Assembly: GCA_036984305.1 (NCBI GenBank)
Contig: BQWY01000001.1
Coordinates: 1,881,501 to 1,945,500, forward strand
Reading direction: 5' to 3'
Length of the DNA stretch: 64,000 nt
DNA from: Nitrospira sp.
Lineage (GTDB): Bacteria; Nitrospirota; Nitrospiria; Nitrospirales; Nitrospiraceae
The notes below the pieces were generated by a model. It was not told where the DNA came from and did no database searches. It saw only the letters and a program-made list of their open reading frames with translations. The translations under genes and the position numbers were made by a program. Shown one piece after another: positions 44,112-53,648 of this stretch (position 1 is the first letter of the stretch; every line of letters starts with the position of its first letter).

Positions 44112-45446
44112 ATGACCGCAATTGACCTCACGACATTCCCGGCTCAGCAGAGCGCCGATACGGGAAAAGACATGTATCGGCTCATCGAAGAGCTGTACCC
44201 GATCTGCCGGAGCATTACCGGCAATGGAGTCCGGGAAACGCTGCGGCTCGTCGGTCGGCATATTCCCCTCGACGTGCAGGAGGTGCCGAGCGGGACCACC
44301 GTTTTCGATTGGGCCGTCCCGAACGAATGGAATATCGCCGACGCCTATATCCGGAACAGCCAGGGACGTAAAGTCGTCGATATCCGGGATTCCAACCTGC
44401 ATGTGGTGAATTACAGTCGGCCTGTCCGGACTACGCTATCACTAACCGAACTCAAGCCTCATTTGTTCACCCTGGCGGAGCGTCCGAAGTGGATCCCGTA
44501 CAGGACCTCTTACTACAATGACAACTGGGGATTCTGTCTTACCCACCAGCAACTCCTCGAACTGAAAGAAGATACGTATGAAGTGGTGATCGATGCGACA
44601 CTGGCGCCGGGTCACCTCACGTATGGTGAATACTATCTGCCGGGCGACAGTCCCGACGAAGTGTTTATTTCAACCCATGTCTGCCATCCGTCTCTCTGTA
44701 ATGACAATTTGTCCGGGATCGCGGTCGCGACGTTTCTGGCCAAGACATTACGGGTCCCTCCCAGACGATATTCCTATCGGTTTGTTTTCGTTCCGGGAAC
44801 AATCGGGCCCATCACCTGGTTGGCGATCAACAAGGCCCACGTGGCACGGATCAAGCATGGCCTGGTGCTGACCGGAGTAGGGGATGCGGGATCGTTCACC
44901 TACAAACGCAGCCGACGCGGGAATGCGACCATCGATCGAGTGATGAGCCAGACACTTCGAAATTCTGGACGCGCCTACAACATCGTCGAGTTCTTTCCCT
45001 ATGGGTACGACGAGCGCCAATACTGCTCGCCGGGATTCGATCTCCCGGTCGGATGCTTCATGCGCACGCCGCATGGACAATATCCCGAGTACCATACATC
45101 GGCCGACAATCTGGATTTCGTCCAACCCCAGTATCTAAGCGAGTCCTTCGAGCTGTGCCTGACGGCAGTGAGAACGTTGGAGAGGAACAAGACGTTCGTG
45201 AGCCTGAGTCCCTACGGTGAGCCGCAGCTCGGGAAACGCGGACTCTATCGGCCGATCGGTGGAGAGGCGGATAAAGCCCAAAGAGAAATGGCCTTGTTGT
45301 GGGTGCTGAACCTGTCCGACGGATGCCACAGTCTCTTGGACATCGCGGAGCGGGCGGGTCTGAGCTTCGAGTTGATTCACGAGACGGCGGAACGGCTCGT
45401 TGATGGTGGTCTACTCAAGGAGCAGAAGGACACCGCCACGGAGTAG
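44112..45446 (+). CDS. DUF4910/M28-like protein with C-terminal winged helix
   Basis: About 444 residues. A DUF4910-type aminopeptidase-like fold contains FISTHVCHPSLCNDNLSG, with the metal-binding His/Asp pattern of M28 peptidases, and FFPYGYDERQYCSPG. The last about 80 residues (LLDIAERAGLSFELIHETA) look like a small HTH. Such proteins occur in sugar-modification loci and may act on a carbohydrate or peptide group, but the substrate is unknown. A TTG at 44085 overlapping the previous stop is an alternative start. Confidence 0.8.
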   Translation: MTAIDLTTFPAQQSADTGKDMYRLIEELYPICRSITGNGVRETLRLVGRHIPLDVQEVPSGTTVFDWAVPNEWNIADAYIRNSQGRKVVDIRDSNLHVVNYSRPVRTTLSLTELKPHLFTLAERPKWIPYRTSYYNDNWGFCLTHQQLLELKEDTYEVVIDATLAPGHLTYGEYYLPGDSPDEVFISTHVCHPSLCNDNLSGIAVATFLAKTLRVPPRRYSYRFVFVPGTIGPITWLAINKAHVARIKHGLVLTGVGDAGSFTYKRSRRGNATIDRVMSQTLRNSGRAYNIVEFFPYGYDERQYCSPGFDLPVGCFMRTPHGQYPEYHTSADNLDFVQPQYLSESFELCLTAVRTLERNKTFVSLSPYGEPQLGKRGLYRPIGGEADKAQREMALLWVLNLSDGCHSLLDIAERAGLSFELIHETAERLVDGGLLKEQKDTATE

Positions 45447-45518
45447 GACCTGCAATTCGCACGGTGGTCAGCAGAAGCATGGCTCTCAAGAGAAGGGCTC
45501 ATTCCATTTGAGGTGACG

Positions 45519-46466
45519 ATGAACACCGTCTATTTCGATTCAGCCATGTGTGACGAGGAACGCCGCAGAGCACTCTACAATGGGCAGCTGTTCGTGTTCT
45601 CTCCGCGCCCTAGCTCACTGGCCCTCTGCGAGTTCGCCCGTGAGCTGATTGAGGACGCATTTGGACCGGTGGACCCGGAGACCGCTCAGCACACCATGCC
45701 GGTTGAGGAGTATGCGGCCATCCTCGGGAAGCTCAAGCCCTACTTCATTCATCACCCCAAATCGAAACAATACCTGCAGGCACTGCTCGCGGAAATGGGG
45801 TGCGCGTTGGAGAAGACCTATTTCGATGTGCCCAAAATGCGCAGTTCCACGAGCGGTGGCTACCTCACCACCGGCATCGCGTACGCGTGGCACCCGCATC
45901 GAGACACGTGGTACTCCGCTCCGGCATCCCAGATCAATTGGTGGGTGCCCATCTACGAGATCGAGTCGGACAATGCGATGGCGTTTCATCCACGCTACTG
46001 GAGCGAATCGGTGCGAAACAACTCCAAGGAGTATAACCGGTATGTCGAAAATCAGGTCGGGCGTGGAACGCATGTGGCGTCGTTCACCAAAGAAGACCCT
46101 CGTATTCTTCCCAAACCGCTCGACCCGCTGGAGCGGGAGCCAGAAGTTCGTCTCGTGTGTCCGGTTGGCGGACTCATTCTGTTCTCGGGTGCACAGATGC
46201 ATTCCAGCGTACCAAACACGTCCAACAAGACCAGGTTCAGCATCGACTTCAGAACCTTTCATGTAGACGATGTCGCGGCCAAACGTGGGGCACCCAATGT
46301 CGACTCCGCCTGCACGGGGACCACGCTGCGAGAATTCCTGCGCGGCACCGACCTTTCCCGTGTCTCTGAAGACATTGCCGCCTTGTATAGCGACGGAACC
46401 GAGAATCTCGGCAGCCTCTATTACCAACCCGAGCGAGTAGACGTCACGTCGTCTCCTGGAGGATGA
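45519..46466 (+). CDS. 2OG-Fe(II)/phytanoyl-CoA dioxygenase-like protein
   Basis: About 315 residues from ATG 45519, with GAGGTG close upstream. The core has HPHRDTWYSA (HxD metal pair) and a downstream SGAQMHSSVPNTSNKTRFSIDFRT (distal His and 2-oxoglutarate Arg). The jelly-roll type is inferred from these positions only. In this locus it could hydroxylate a sugar or lipid precursor. Confidence 0.7.
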   Translation: MNTVYFDSAMCDEERRRALYNGQLFVFSPRPSSLALCEFARELIEDAFGPVDPETAQHTMPVEEYAAILGKLKPYFIHHPKSKQYLQALLAEMGCALEKTYFDVPKMRSSTSGGYLTTGIAYAWHPHRDTWYSAPASQINWWVPIYEIESDNAMAFHPRYWSESVRNNSKEYNRYVENQVGRGTHVASFTKEDPRILPKPLDPLEREPEVRLVCPVGGLILFSGAQMHSSVPNTSNKTRFSIDFRTFHVDDVAAKRGAPNVDSACTGTTLREFLRGTDLSRVSEDIAALYSDGTENLGSLYYQPERVDVTSSPGG

Positions 46467-46713
46467 AGGTCTTCCATCCGAGTGAATCACACGGGAGCGT
46501 CCCGATTCGCTGGAAGCGTCATCTTGGATCGGCTACGAACCCCTTTCCGGTTGGATGGAAAAGTCATCCTGCGAGAGAGCAGAGCTCGAGGAGAGCGTTG
46601 CATGCCCGCTGCCTTCACGATGGGGTCGGCTCAGAAGGCCCCGAAGCATCGACCCTGTTCCTCCGTCAGACTGAGGCAGCTCAGCGCAACTAGCGGAGAC
46701 CATTGCGGCCGTC
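46467..46713. other. gap between the dioxygenase and barrel genes
   Basis: About 250 bases with no good gene. A weak inverted repeat (GGATGAAGG / CCTTCATCC-like) at the start may end the upstream block and a promoter may start the next. Confidence 0.35.
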
Positions 46714-48069
46714 ATGTTGTTCAGAACCTCTCGCCTTTCAGTTGCGACAGGTTCTCGGTCACATCCCATACTGACTCCGGGTTTCAAGCTGAGACGCCTG
46801 GGATCGCTTCAGGGGGCACGTCGCAAACCCGCCCCTGTCGTATTCGCGGTTGTATACCTGCTCCTGATGGCGAATGAAGCATTCCCACCGGCACCGGTGC
46901 ACGCAGACACGAAAATTATCCCGGCCGTTTCAGCTTCGGAACGGTATGACAGCAATGTGTTTTTTGCTCCGGCATCCTTGTTGGCGCCGGGCACACAGCT
47001 CAGTGACTTTGTGTCAAGTGCCGGCGCGGGCCTCGAGGTGCTCCATAAATCGCGAGATTTTGAAGCGGGCCTGAAAACGAGAGGCGACGTCAATGTCTAT
47101 GTGAACAACACCAATTTGAACTATCTGTCAACAGTAACGGATGGGTCCGTCAAGTTGGACAAATGGGTCGGACAATTTTCGAAAGGTGCGACATTGAGCG
47201 TGCGAGACTTTTTTCAATACACGCCGGCACCTCCAGGTTTTCTCACGGGCACGAGGGTCGCACCTTCGCCTGATGATCCGTTCAGTCGGGGGATCCAGCA
47301 ATTTCGTTCGAACACCTTTAGGAATACTGCCTCAATCAGGGGCTCCCTGCCGATATTCAGAGGCATTTCCATTCAGAGCAGCTACTCATACTCGCTGTTC
47401 CGAGTGGGGTCTGTCTTGACCTCGACGACGACTGCTGGCCCCGCATTTTTCAATACGAACGTGCAGACGTATTCGGTGGGGCCTAATTTGCGGCTCTCAA
47501 GGTCGGAGACAATTGCCCTGTTGTACCAACAGAGCTTCGTGAATCAAACGCGAACCGGTCAAGGCGGGCCAAGCGCGTATTTCGACACGAAGGAGGTGTG
47601 GGCCAACTATACCAAAGTCGTTCCCGATTGGACTGCGACAGTGCGGGGTGGAATTGCAATAATAGAACCACTAGGCAGGGCCTACCCGGTTGTCAGCCTT
47701 ACCTTCCTGCCTGATCCCGAGCGTTCGACGTATGTGCAGGTGGATTTGTCCAGGAAAGTCGCCCCATCGTACTTCATCGTAGGAGGAGCCCTGATCAGTA
47801 ATGTCGCACAGGTAAGTGTCAATCGCCGACTGATAAAACGAGCAAACCTAGGGGTAATTGCCAGTTATGCAAACAACCAAGTTACTCCGGACGTGAGCCA
47901 ACAGTTCAATACAATCAGTACCGCTGTTGCCTTGCGTTACGACATTACGAGAACGGTGAGCGCGAATCTGTCGTTTACCTACAACTATTTCAAAAGTGAC
48001 CAACCAGCCCTCTCGTACGATTTCGATCGCTATGTTGTGTCCTTTGCCCTTGGTGCTGCGTGGAAGTAA
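46714..48069 (+). CDS. outer-membrane beta-barrel protein
   Basis: 451 residues. A long N-terminal basic region and signal helix (about 40-60, ending VHA) are followed by alternating aromatic beta strands (for example YSYSLFRVGS, ATVRGGIAIIEP) to the end (VSFALGAAWK). The pattern is that of a large barrel in polysaccharide loci of the outer-membrane type (TIGR03016-like). It could be the exit channel or an attachment site for the product. Confidence 0.8.
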   Translation: MLFRTSRLSVATGSRSHPILTPGFKLRRLGSLQGARRKPAPVVFAVVYLLLMANEAFPPAPVHADTKIIPAVSASERYDSNVFFAPASLLAPGTQLSDFVSSAGAGLEVLHKSRDFEAGLKTRGDVNVYVNNTNLNYLSTVTDGSVKLDKWVGQFSKGATLSVRDFFQYTPAPPGFLTGTRVAPSPDDPFSRGIQQFRSNTFRNTASIRGSLPIFRGISIQSSYSYSLFRVGSVLTSTTTAGPAFFNTNVQTYSVGPNLRLSRSETIALLYQQSFVNQTRTGQGGPSAYFDTKEVWANYTKVVPDWTATVRGGIAIIEPLGRAYPVVSLTFLPDPERSTYVQVDLSRKVAPSYFIVGGALISNVAQVSVNRRLIKRANLGVIASYANNQVTPDVSQQFNTISTAVALRYDITRTVSANLSFTYNYFKSDQPALSYDFDRYVVSFALGAAWK

Positions 48070-48087
48070 ACGACGAGCAAACGGCAC

Positions 48088-48360
48088 ATGTCACGAAGCT
48101 TATGGAATCAAGAGCCTAGCCATATCGAAATCAGCGACCGGCCCGCATCGGTTTTCATGGCGCGATTGAACTATTCGTGCAAGCAATCCACCAATGGTGC
48201 CGAATTCCGAGGGACATCATTGTTGCTGCGTAGACCGTCTTGGGCCGACACACCTCGGAACTGCGGTGCTGTAGAAGCGCTGATAAATCCAGATGGGTTC
48301 TTCGCTGCTCGGAGTATTATTCGGACCTCCTACATCGCGACGCGCATGAAGCTAAGGTAG
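48088..48360 (+). CDS. doubtful 90-residue frame
   Basis: The open frame lies between the barrel gene and the ABC permease gene with no ribosome site and no recognised domain. It may simply be a non-coding spacer of about 300 bases. Confidence 0.2.
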   Translation: MSRSLWNQEPSHIEISDRPASVFMARLNYSCKQSTNGAEFRGTSLLLRRPSWADTPRNCGAVEALINPDGFFAARSIIRTSYIATRMKLR

Positions 48361-48375
48361 CTCATAAGACCTTCC

Positions 48376-49206
48376 ATGACCTATCACAAACGGAAGCTCA
48401 TCATTGAAAGGCGGAACAGCCTCTGGGACCTGGATTGGGCTTCAATCTGGGAGTATAGGGAACTCTTGTACCTATTGATCTGGCGGGACATCAAAGTCCG
48501 TTACAAGCAAACCGCCATTGGGATGACGTGGGTCGTGCTCCAGCCCTTGATCACGATGCTCATCTTTACGACCATATTCGGCTACATGGTGAAAGTCCCA
48601 TCAGACGGAGTCTGGTACCCGGTGTTCACCTTGGCGGCTCTCTTGCCATGGATGTATTTTTCTCAGGCCATAATTCGGTCTGGATCAAGTCTGGTGAGTA
48701 ACGCCGGCATGATCAGTAAAATATACTTTCCTCGGCTTCTACTGCCTCTTGCGACCGTCGTGGCGCCACTGGTGGATTTCACGCTATCTCTTGTACTTCT
48801 CTTTGGACTCATGGCCTATGCGGGAATTCCGATCACTTGGAAAGTGCTTTCCCTTCCGGCCTTCATCTTGCTTGCGATGCTCACTGCTACAGGACTAAGC
48901 CTTTTCATCTCGGCCATCAATGTAAGGTATAGAGACGTGGGGCATGCCACTCCCTTTCTTATCCAAGTCTGGATGTTCATCTCTCCGATCGTATATCCGG
49001 TTAGCCTCGTCCCGGAACAATGGAGACTCCTCTACAGCCTGAACCCGATGGTCGGAGTGATTGAGGGCTTTCGATGGGCTCTGCTGGGCAAAACCGCTCC
49101 GGACCTCATGTTGATGGCGGGCAGTTGTGTCATGCTGTTCGGTGTCCTGATAGCGGGTGTCGTCTATTTTCGCCAAATGGAGCGTCAATTCGCCGATTTT
49201 ATATAG
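48376..49206 (+). CDS. wzm: ABC-2 polysaccharide exporter permease (Wzm)
   Basis: 276 residues with six membrane helices and the ABC-2 signature near the N-terminus (LLYLLIWRDIKVRYKQT). It pairs with the ATPase gene that follows. Wzm/Wzt export undecaprenyl-linked O-antigen or capsule to the periplasm. Their presence makes this an ABC-dependent pathway rather than a Wzx/Wzy one; no polymerase or flippase gene is seen in the window. Confidence 0.93.
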   Translation: MTYHKRKLIIERRNSLWDLDWASIWEYRELLYLLIWRDIKVRYKQTAIGMTWVVLQPLITMLIFTTIFGYMVKVPSDGVWYPVFTLAALLPWMYFSQAIIRSGSSLVSNAGMISKIYFPRLLLPLATVVAPLVDFTLSLVLLFGLMAYAGIPITWKVLSLPAFILLAMLTATGLSLFISAINVRYRDVGHATPFLIQVWMFISPIVYPVSLVPEQWRLLYSLNPMVGVIEGFRWALLGKTAPDLMLMAGSCVMLFGVLIAGVVYFRQMERQFADFI

Positions 49207-49225
49207 GGGAAGTGAATTCCAACTG

Positions 49226-50548
49226 ATGAGCGACGTCATCGTCCGCGTCACCAATGTCTCAAAACAATATCGCATCGGTGCCCGCAGGGAGCGGCACGAT
49301 ACCCTTCGCGATCAACTCATGTCCCACATCGCGGCGTTATTCCGCGGTAGCGGGACACACCAGCGCATCGGGGATCAACAGGATGCCGACTCCGATACGA
49401 TATGGGCCTTGAACAATGTGTCATTTGAGATCAAAGAAGGCGAGGTGCTGGGGATCATCGGCTGTAACGGGGCAGGGAAGAGCACCCTGTTGAAGGTCAT
49501 CTCACGAATCACAGAACCGACCTCGGGACGGATAGAAATTGAGGGGCGGGTGGCCTCGCTTCTAGAAGTTGGGACAGGGTTTCATCCCGAACTGACCGGT
49601 CGAGAGAACATCTATTTGAATGGCACGATCCTCGGAATGAAACGAGCCGAGATCCAACGGCAATTCGATGAAATCGTCGCCTTCGCTGAAATTGAAAAGT
49701 TCCTTGATACCCCCGTCAAGCGGTATTCCAGCGGGATGTACGTTCGTCTGGCATTTGCAGTCGCCGCTCATTTAGATTCGGAAGTCCTCATTCTTGATGA
49801 GGTGTTGGCCGTCGGGGATGCAACTTTCCAGAAGAAGTGTCTCGGCAAAATGGAACAGACTGCGAAAGGAGGGAAAACCGTCTTGTTCGTCAGCCACAAC
49901 ATGTTTGCCGTCCAGAACTTGTGCTCCAGAGCCATTTTTTTAAATAAGGGTACCATAGAGTTTAGCGGGACTACCTCGCAGACTGTTACCAGATACCTCG
50001 AATCCGTCAAGGAACTCCATACTATTCCTATCGATAGCCGCCACGATCGACTCGGTGGAACAGACTTCCGATTTATTAGTCTTCAATTTTGTAATCCGAA
50101 AAGCATGATGCCATGGAACGTTCTCATGTCAGGTCAGCCCGTGCTTATTAGGATTGGGTACAGGAATTCCTCAGGGAAAGTGCTCGACGATGTTGGAGTC
50201 GGAATCGCATTCTATACGCGTAACGGCGGGCTACTGTTCTCCTGCCGTAGTCGAGCCGTTGGCGTGTCATTGCGTGGAATCACACCAGGTGATGGATATA
50301 CCGATTGCATATTGGACAGGTTCCCATTGAAGGAAGGCTACTACTCAATAAATTTATACGCCGAACGTAACAATGTCCCACTGGACGACGTCAGAGACGC
50401 CTATGGAATCTCTGTCGAGACAGCCGACTATTATGGGACGGGATGCTTACCGGCCCCAGGCATACCGGCAGTGCTGGTCGATTATAGATGGCATGCGCAG
50501 GAACAGGGTCACCGCCAAGCACGCTTGTTTACAGCCGCAGAACGTTGA
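49226..50548 (+). CDS. wzt: ABC exporter ATPase with carbohydrate-binding tail (Wzt)
   Basis: About 440 residues. The ATPase domain (about 1-250) has Walker A GCNGAGKST, signature YSSGMYVRLAFA and Walker B LILDEVLAVGD. The long C-terminal part (about 270-410) is the Wzt_C type carbohydrate-binding domain, which reads the chain-end modification. This predicts that the chain is capped, for example by the methyltransferases of this locus. Start ATG 49226 avoids an unlikely overlap with the permease gene. Confidence 0.92.
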   Translation: MSDVIVRVTNVSKQYRIGARRERHDTLRDQLMSHIAALFRGSGTHQRIGDQQDADSDTIWALNNVSFEIKEGEVLGIIGCNGAGKSTLLKVISRITEPTSGRIEIEGRVASLLEVGTGFHPELTGRENIYLNGTILGMKRAEIQRQFDEIVAFAEIEKFLDTPVKRYSSGMYVRLAFAVAAHLDSEVLILDEVLAVGDATFQKKCLGKMEQTAKGGKTVLFVSHNMFAVQNLCSRAIFLNKGTIEFSGTTSQTVTRYLESVKELHTIPIDSRHDRLGGTDFRFISLQFCNPKSMMPWNVLMSGQPVLIRIGYRNSSGKVLDDVGVGIAFYTRNGGLLFSCRSRAVGVSLRGITPGDGYTDCILDRFPLKEGYYSINLYAERNNVPLDDVRDAYGISVETADYYGTGCLPAPGIPAVLVDYRWHAQEQGHRQARLFTAAER

Positions 50549-50570
50549 ACTGTTCCGACAAGGAGTGATT

Positions 50571-51263
50571 ATGCTTGGACTTAGAACACTTATGAAAAAA
50601 ATTGTGACGAGCGAGTTGGCCAGAAAGGAGCGCTGGGAATTTGAATGGCAGCGAGACGAGTGGGTCAGCCTATATATTCAGCCTCATAATAAGGCCAAGG
50701 TATTGGATTATTGGAATGGCTACCGACACTTGAACGAGATTATGGCCTTGACAGGAATCAATGATGCATCGCGTATCTTAGACGTGGGGTGCGGGATCAG
50801 TTCTGTCCTGCACTATCTTCCCGGTCTTCGCTATGGGATAGATCCTCTCGCCGACAGATACAAAACCGTTTATCAGTACCCTGATGACATTGATATCCGG
50901 CAGTCGTACGGTGAATCGCTTCCGTTCGCTAATGACATGTTTGACGTCGTATTCTGCTCAAATTGCATCGATCATACAAGTGATGCGACGAAGACCATCT
51001 TGGAAATTAAGAGGGTATTGAAACCGCAGAGTTTCTTTGTGCTTACATGCGAGGTCTTTGAGAAAGATTTGGGGAAACGAAACGACGCTCATCCCTATTC
51101 GATGACGCTCGAGAACTTGAAGGCTCTCGTCACTGACTTTTCGACCGTCGCGCACTGGGATTCACCTTGGATAGGCTTGAGAAACTATGTCAAGGGCGAG
51201 CCTGGAAGCAATCAACGAGAGCACGTATTCCTCCTCCAGAAATCTTCACACACCGAAAGCTAA
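50571..51263 (+). CDS. class I SAM methyltransferase
   Basis: About 230 residues from ATG 50571, with AAGGAG upstream. Motif I is ILDVGCGISS, followed by YGIDPLADRY and VLKPQSFFVLTCEVF. The Methyltransf_11 fold suits small-molecule or sugar O-methylation. It follows the Wzt gene whose tail recognises modified chain ends, so it may be the capping enzyme. Confidence 0.88.
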   Translation: MLGLRTLMKKIVTSELARKERWEFEWQRDEWVSLYIQPHNKAKVLDYWNGYRHLNEIMALTGINDASRILDVGCGISSVLHYLPGLRYGIDPLADRYKTVYQYPDDIDIRQSYGESLPFANDMFDVVFCSNCIDHTSDATKTILEIKRVLKPQSFFVLTCEVFEKDLGKRNDAHPYSMTLENLKALVTDFSTVAHWDSPWIGLRNYVKGEPGSNQREHVFLLQKSSHTES

Positions 51264-51346
51264 GTTGCTCCGTCAGCACGGTTTTATCACTGTCATCCTG
51301 AAGTACGGGCCTTAGCTTGCCGGACGTTAAGCAGGCAGCCAGGAAT

Positions 51347-52672
51347 ATGGACATCTACATGAAGTCCCATATACGGGACAATGCAATTGTAAACTTCCTC
51401 CGTAACAGGCCCCAGTCCTTCCCGACCCGACTTCTCAGAGGCATGGCCAGGGGCGTTGAGGCATTTTCCAAGGAATGGCGTGTTAACCAATCCCCAACGA
51501 CAAATGACCGCGAAGTTCCAATTGAAGCGCTCCTCTGTGGCGGTGAATGTGGACTTACCGCTTACCAGTTTGCCAGGCAGACGCGCGATTTCATGCGGCC
51601 CTCGCGTCCGATATCGGCCTCGCCTCACGTTGATTTCCTCCAACGATATCAGGCAATAGGGGAGGATATTTTTTCCCCTGAGATCCTTCCGCTCACCTCG
51701 TACTATCGCAATGCACTAAATACGTTGCGCATAACAGGCCGATACTTTTCTTGTCGGAAGGAAGAGGACCTCCCCGTTGTCGTACGGGGCTTCGTCCAGT
51801 CGTTTCTGAACAAACCCGTGCTGCGGTCTGATGCAACTCGAGACTATACTGACTACTCAGCGCCGGGATCACCAGTCCTAGTCCGTCCCATCGCCTTTTC
51901 CAAGTGCTTTGAAATTTTGGATGGTCATCATCGAGTAGCGATTGCATATATGAGAGGAGCACGTTCGTATGTCGTACAAGTTCAAGGAAGTCCGGTTGCG
52001 ACCCCATTGCAGCAGTTGCTCTTAGATCACCTCTGGGTTCGGGGACGGAGGGAGCTTTACCAGCCTATCGATAGTCCAGAACTAAAACATGAATGGACGC
52101 TGGTAAGGCGCTGCAGCGACCGCATGGAGAAGATGCGTGATTTTCTTGTCCGACATTCTCTCCTACCTCCACGGTGCCGGAGCTATATCGATGTCGCCTG
52201 CAATTACGGTTGGTTCCCGAAAGCATTCCAAGAAATGGGTTTCTGTGCACAAGGAGTAGAAATTGATTGGGCGGCCTGTAAAATTGGCGAAAAAGTGTAT
52301 GGGCTCGAGAGGAAGCAAATCATGCAGTCGGACGCAGTGGAGTTTCTGCGTACTAGCAACCGCTCATATGACGTTGTCTCGTGTTTCAGTCTGCTACACC
52401 ATTTTGTGATGGGTTCCGCCTACGTATCAGCACAGGAGATGATGCGTCTCTTAGATGACAAGACGCGCTACGTACTGTTTCTCGACATGGGCCAAGATCA
52501 CGAAGAATGGTTTCGCGATAGATTGCGAGGGTGGAACTCCGATTTCATCGAAGAATGGTTAAAAAAGAATACTTCTTTTAAGACAATTCATCGGCTTGGA
52601 GCGGACTCAGACAATGTGCCGCCGTTCGAGAACAATTACGGCCGTACATTATTCGCATGTACTAGGTCGTAG
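51347..52672 (+). CDS. two-domain protein: ParB-like fold plus methyltransferase
   Basis: About 441 residues. A middle domain (about 150-225) has VRPIAFSKCFEILDGHHRVA, the DGHHR core of the ParB-like nuclease fold. The C-terminal part (about 270-440) is methyltransferase-like, with YIDVACNYGWFP in place of motif I and SLLHHF. The second Gly of motif I is absent, so SAM binding is uncertain. The combination in a surface-polysaccharide locus is unusual. The start is uncertain (51317, 51347 or 51359). Confidence 0.7.
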   Translation: MDIYMKSHIRDNAIVNFLRNRPQSFPTRLLRGMARGVEAFSKEWRVNQSPTTNDREVPIEALLCGGECGLTAYQFARQTRDFMRPSRPISASPHVDFLQRYQAIGEDIFSPEILPLTSYYRNALNTLRITGRYFSCRKEEDLPVVVRGFVQSFLNKPVLRSDATRDYTDYSAPGSPVLVRPIAFSKCFEILDGHHRVAIAYMRGARSYVVQVQGSPVATPLQQLLLDHLWVRGRRELYQPIDSPELKHEWTLVRRCSDRMEKMRDFLVRHSLLPPRCRSYIDVACNYGWFPKAFQEMGFCAQGVEIDWAACKIGEKVYGLERKQIMQSDAVEFLRTSNRSYDVVSCFSLLHHFVMGSAYVSAQEMMRLLDDKTRYVLFLDMGQDHEEWFRDRLRGWNSDFIEEWLKKNTSFKTIHRLGADSDNVPPFENNYGRTLFACTRS

Positions 52673-52683
52673 GTGCACTTGAT

Positions 52684-53565
52684 ATGAAGCTGAGCGTCAT
52701 CATTCCATGCTTCAATGCCGCCGATACGATCGCCTGTCAACTTGACGCACTGGCGAAGCAGCGGTGGGCAGAACCCTGGGAGGTCATACTGGCGGATAAC
52801 GGTTCGAAGGACAAGTCGGTAGCAGTGGCAAACTCATTTGTGGGGAAGGTCCCCAGTTTGCGAATTCTCGATGCGTCGGCAAGAAAGGGTGCTCCGTATG
52901 CCATGAATCTCGCCGCTTCGATGGCAAGGGGAGAGTACCTAGCGATCTGCGACGCCGACGATGAAGTCGCGCCGGGATGGGTCGCCGCCATGGGCAAGGC
53001 ACTCGATTCGTATGAGTGTGTCGCCAGTCGATTCGAATTCGCAAGACTCAATCCTTTTCTCACTCCACAGAGCATGATCATGAAACACCCGCAAACGATC
53101 GGATTGGTCAAGCTCTGGTATCCACCATATGCGGTGTTTGCCGGGTCATGTGGCTTGGGCGTGCGCAAGTCACTGCACGTTCGACTGGGCGGGTTCGATG
53201 AGTCTTTCTTTGTCGTGTACGACGCGGACTACTGCGTCAGGATGCAACTTGCTGGCGCACGCCTCACCTTCGCTGCCGATGCGCTGGTTCATATTCGCTG
53301 CCGAGCAAGCGCTGAAGCGTCGTTTTCACAACTCTGTTCGTGGGGGGAGTACAATGCTCTGCTGTACAAGCGGTATCGTCCCGTGGGCCTCAAGGAGATG
53401 CACCGGTGGAAATCCCATGCGCGAGGCTGGGTTGATCTCGTGCGGTCGCTACCATCGTGTCACAAAGCCGGGGCGCGATTGGAATGGGTCAAGAGGCTGG
53501 GTTGGCAGGTAGGAATCTTGAAAGGAAGTCTGAAGCACATGGTGCCGCCAGTGCCTATGCCGTGA
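52684..53565 (+). CDS. GT2-family glycosyltransferase
   Basis: 293 residues of the GT-A type: SVIIPCFNAADTIACQLDAL at the start, the nucleotide-sugar metal motif CDADDEV (about 98-102) and GGFDESFFVVYDADYCVRM later. It transfers sugar from an NDP-sugar to the growing chain in the cytosol. It overlaps the frame of the deacetylase gene only in an unlikely longer form. Confidence 0.92.
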   Translation: MKLSVIIPCFNAADTIACQLDALAKQRWAEPWEVILADNGSKDKSVAVANSFVGKVPSLRILDASARKGAPYAMNLAASMARGEYLAICDADDEVAPGWVAAMGKALDSYECVASRFEFARLNPFLTPQSMIMKHPQTIGLVKLWYPPYAVFAGSCGLGVRKSLHVRLGGFDESFFVVYDADYCVRMQLAGARLTFAADALVHIRCRASAEASFSQLCSWGEYNALLYKRYRPVGLKEMHRWKSHARGWVDLVRSLPSCHKAGARLEWVKRLGWQVGILKGSLKHMVPPVPMP

Positions 53566-53648
53566 CACGCGATGTTTGCAGGGTGTCCTACCGTAAAGCC
53601 AGAAGCGTTGCACCTCGCGACGTAGAATCTATCAGAGGATCCAAGACA

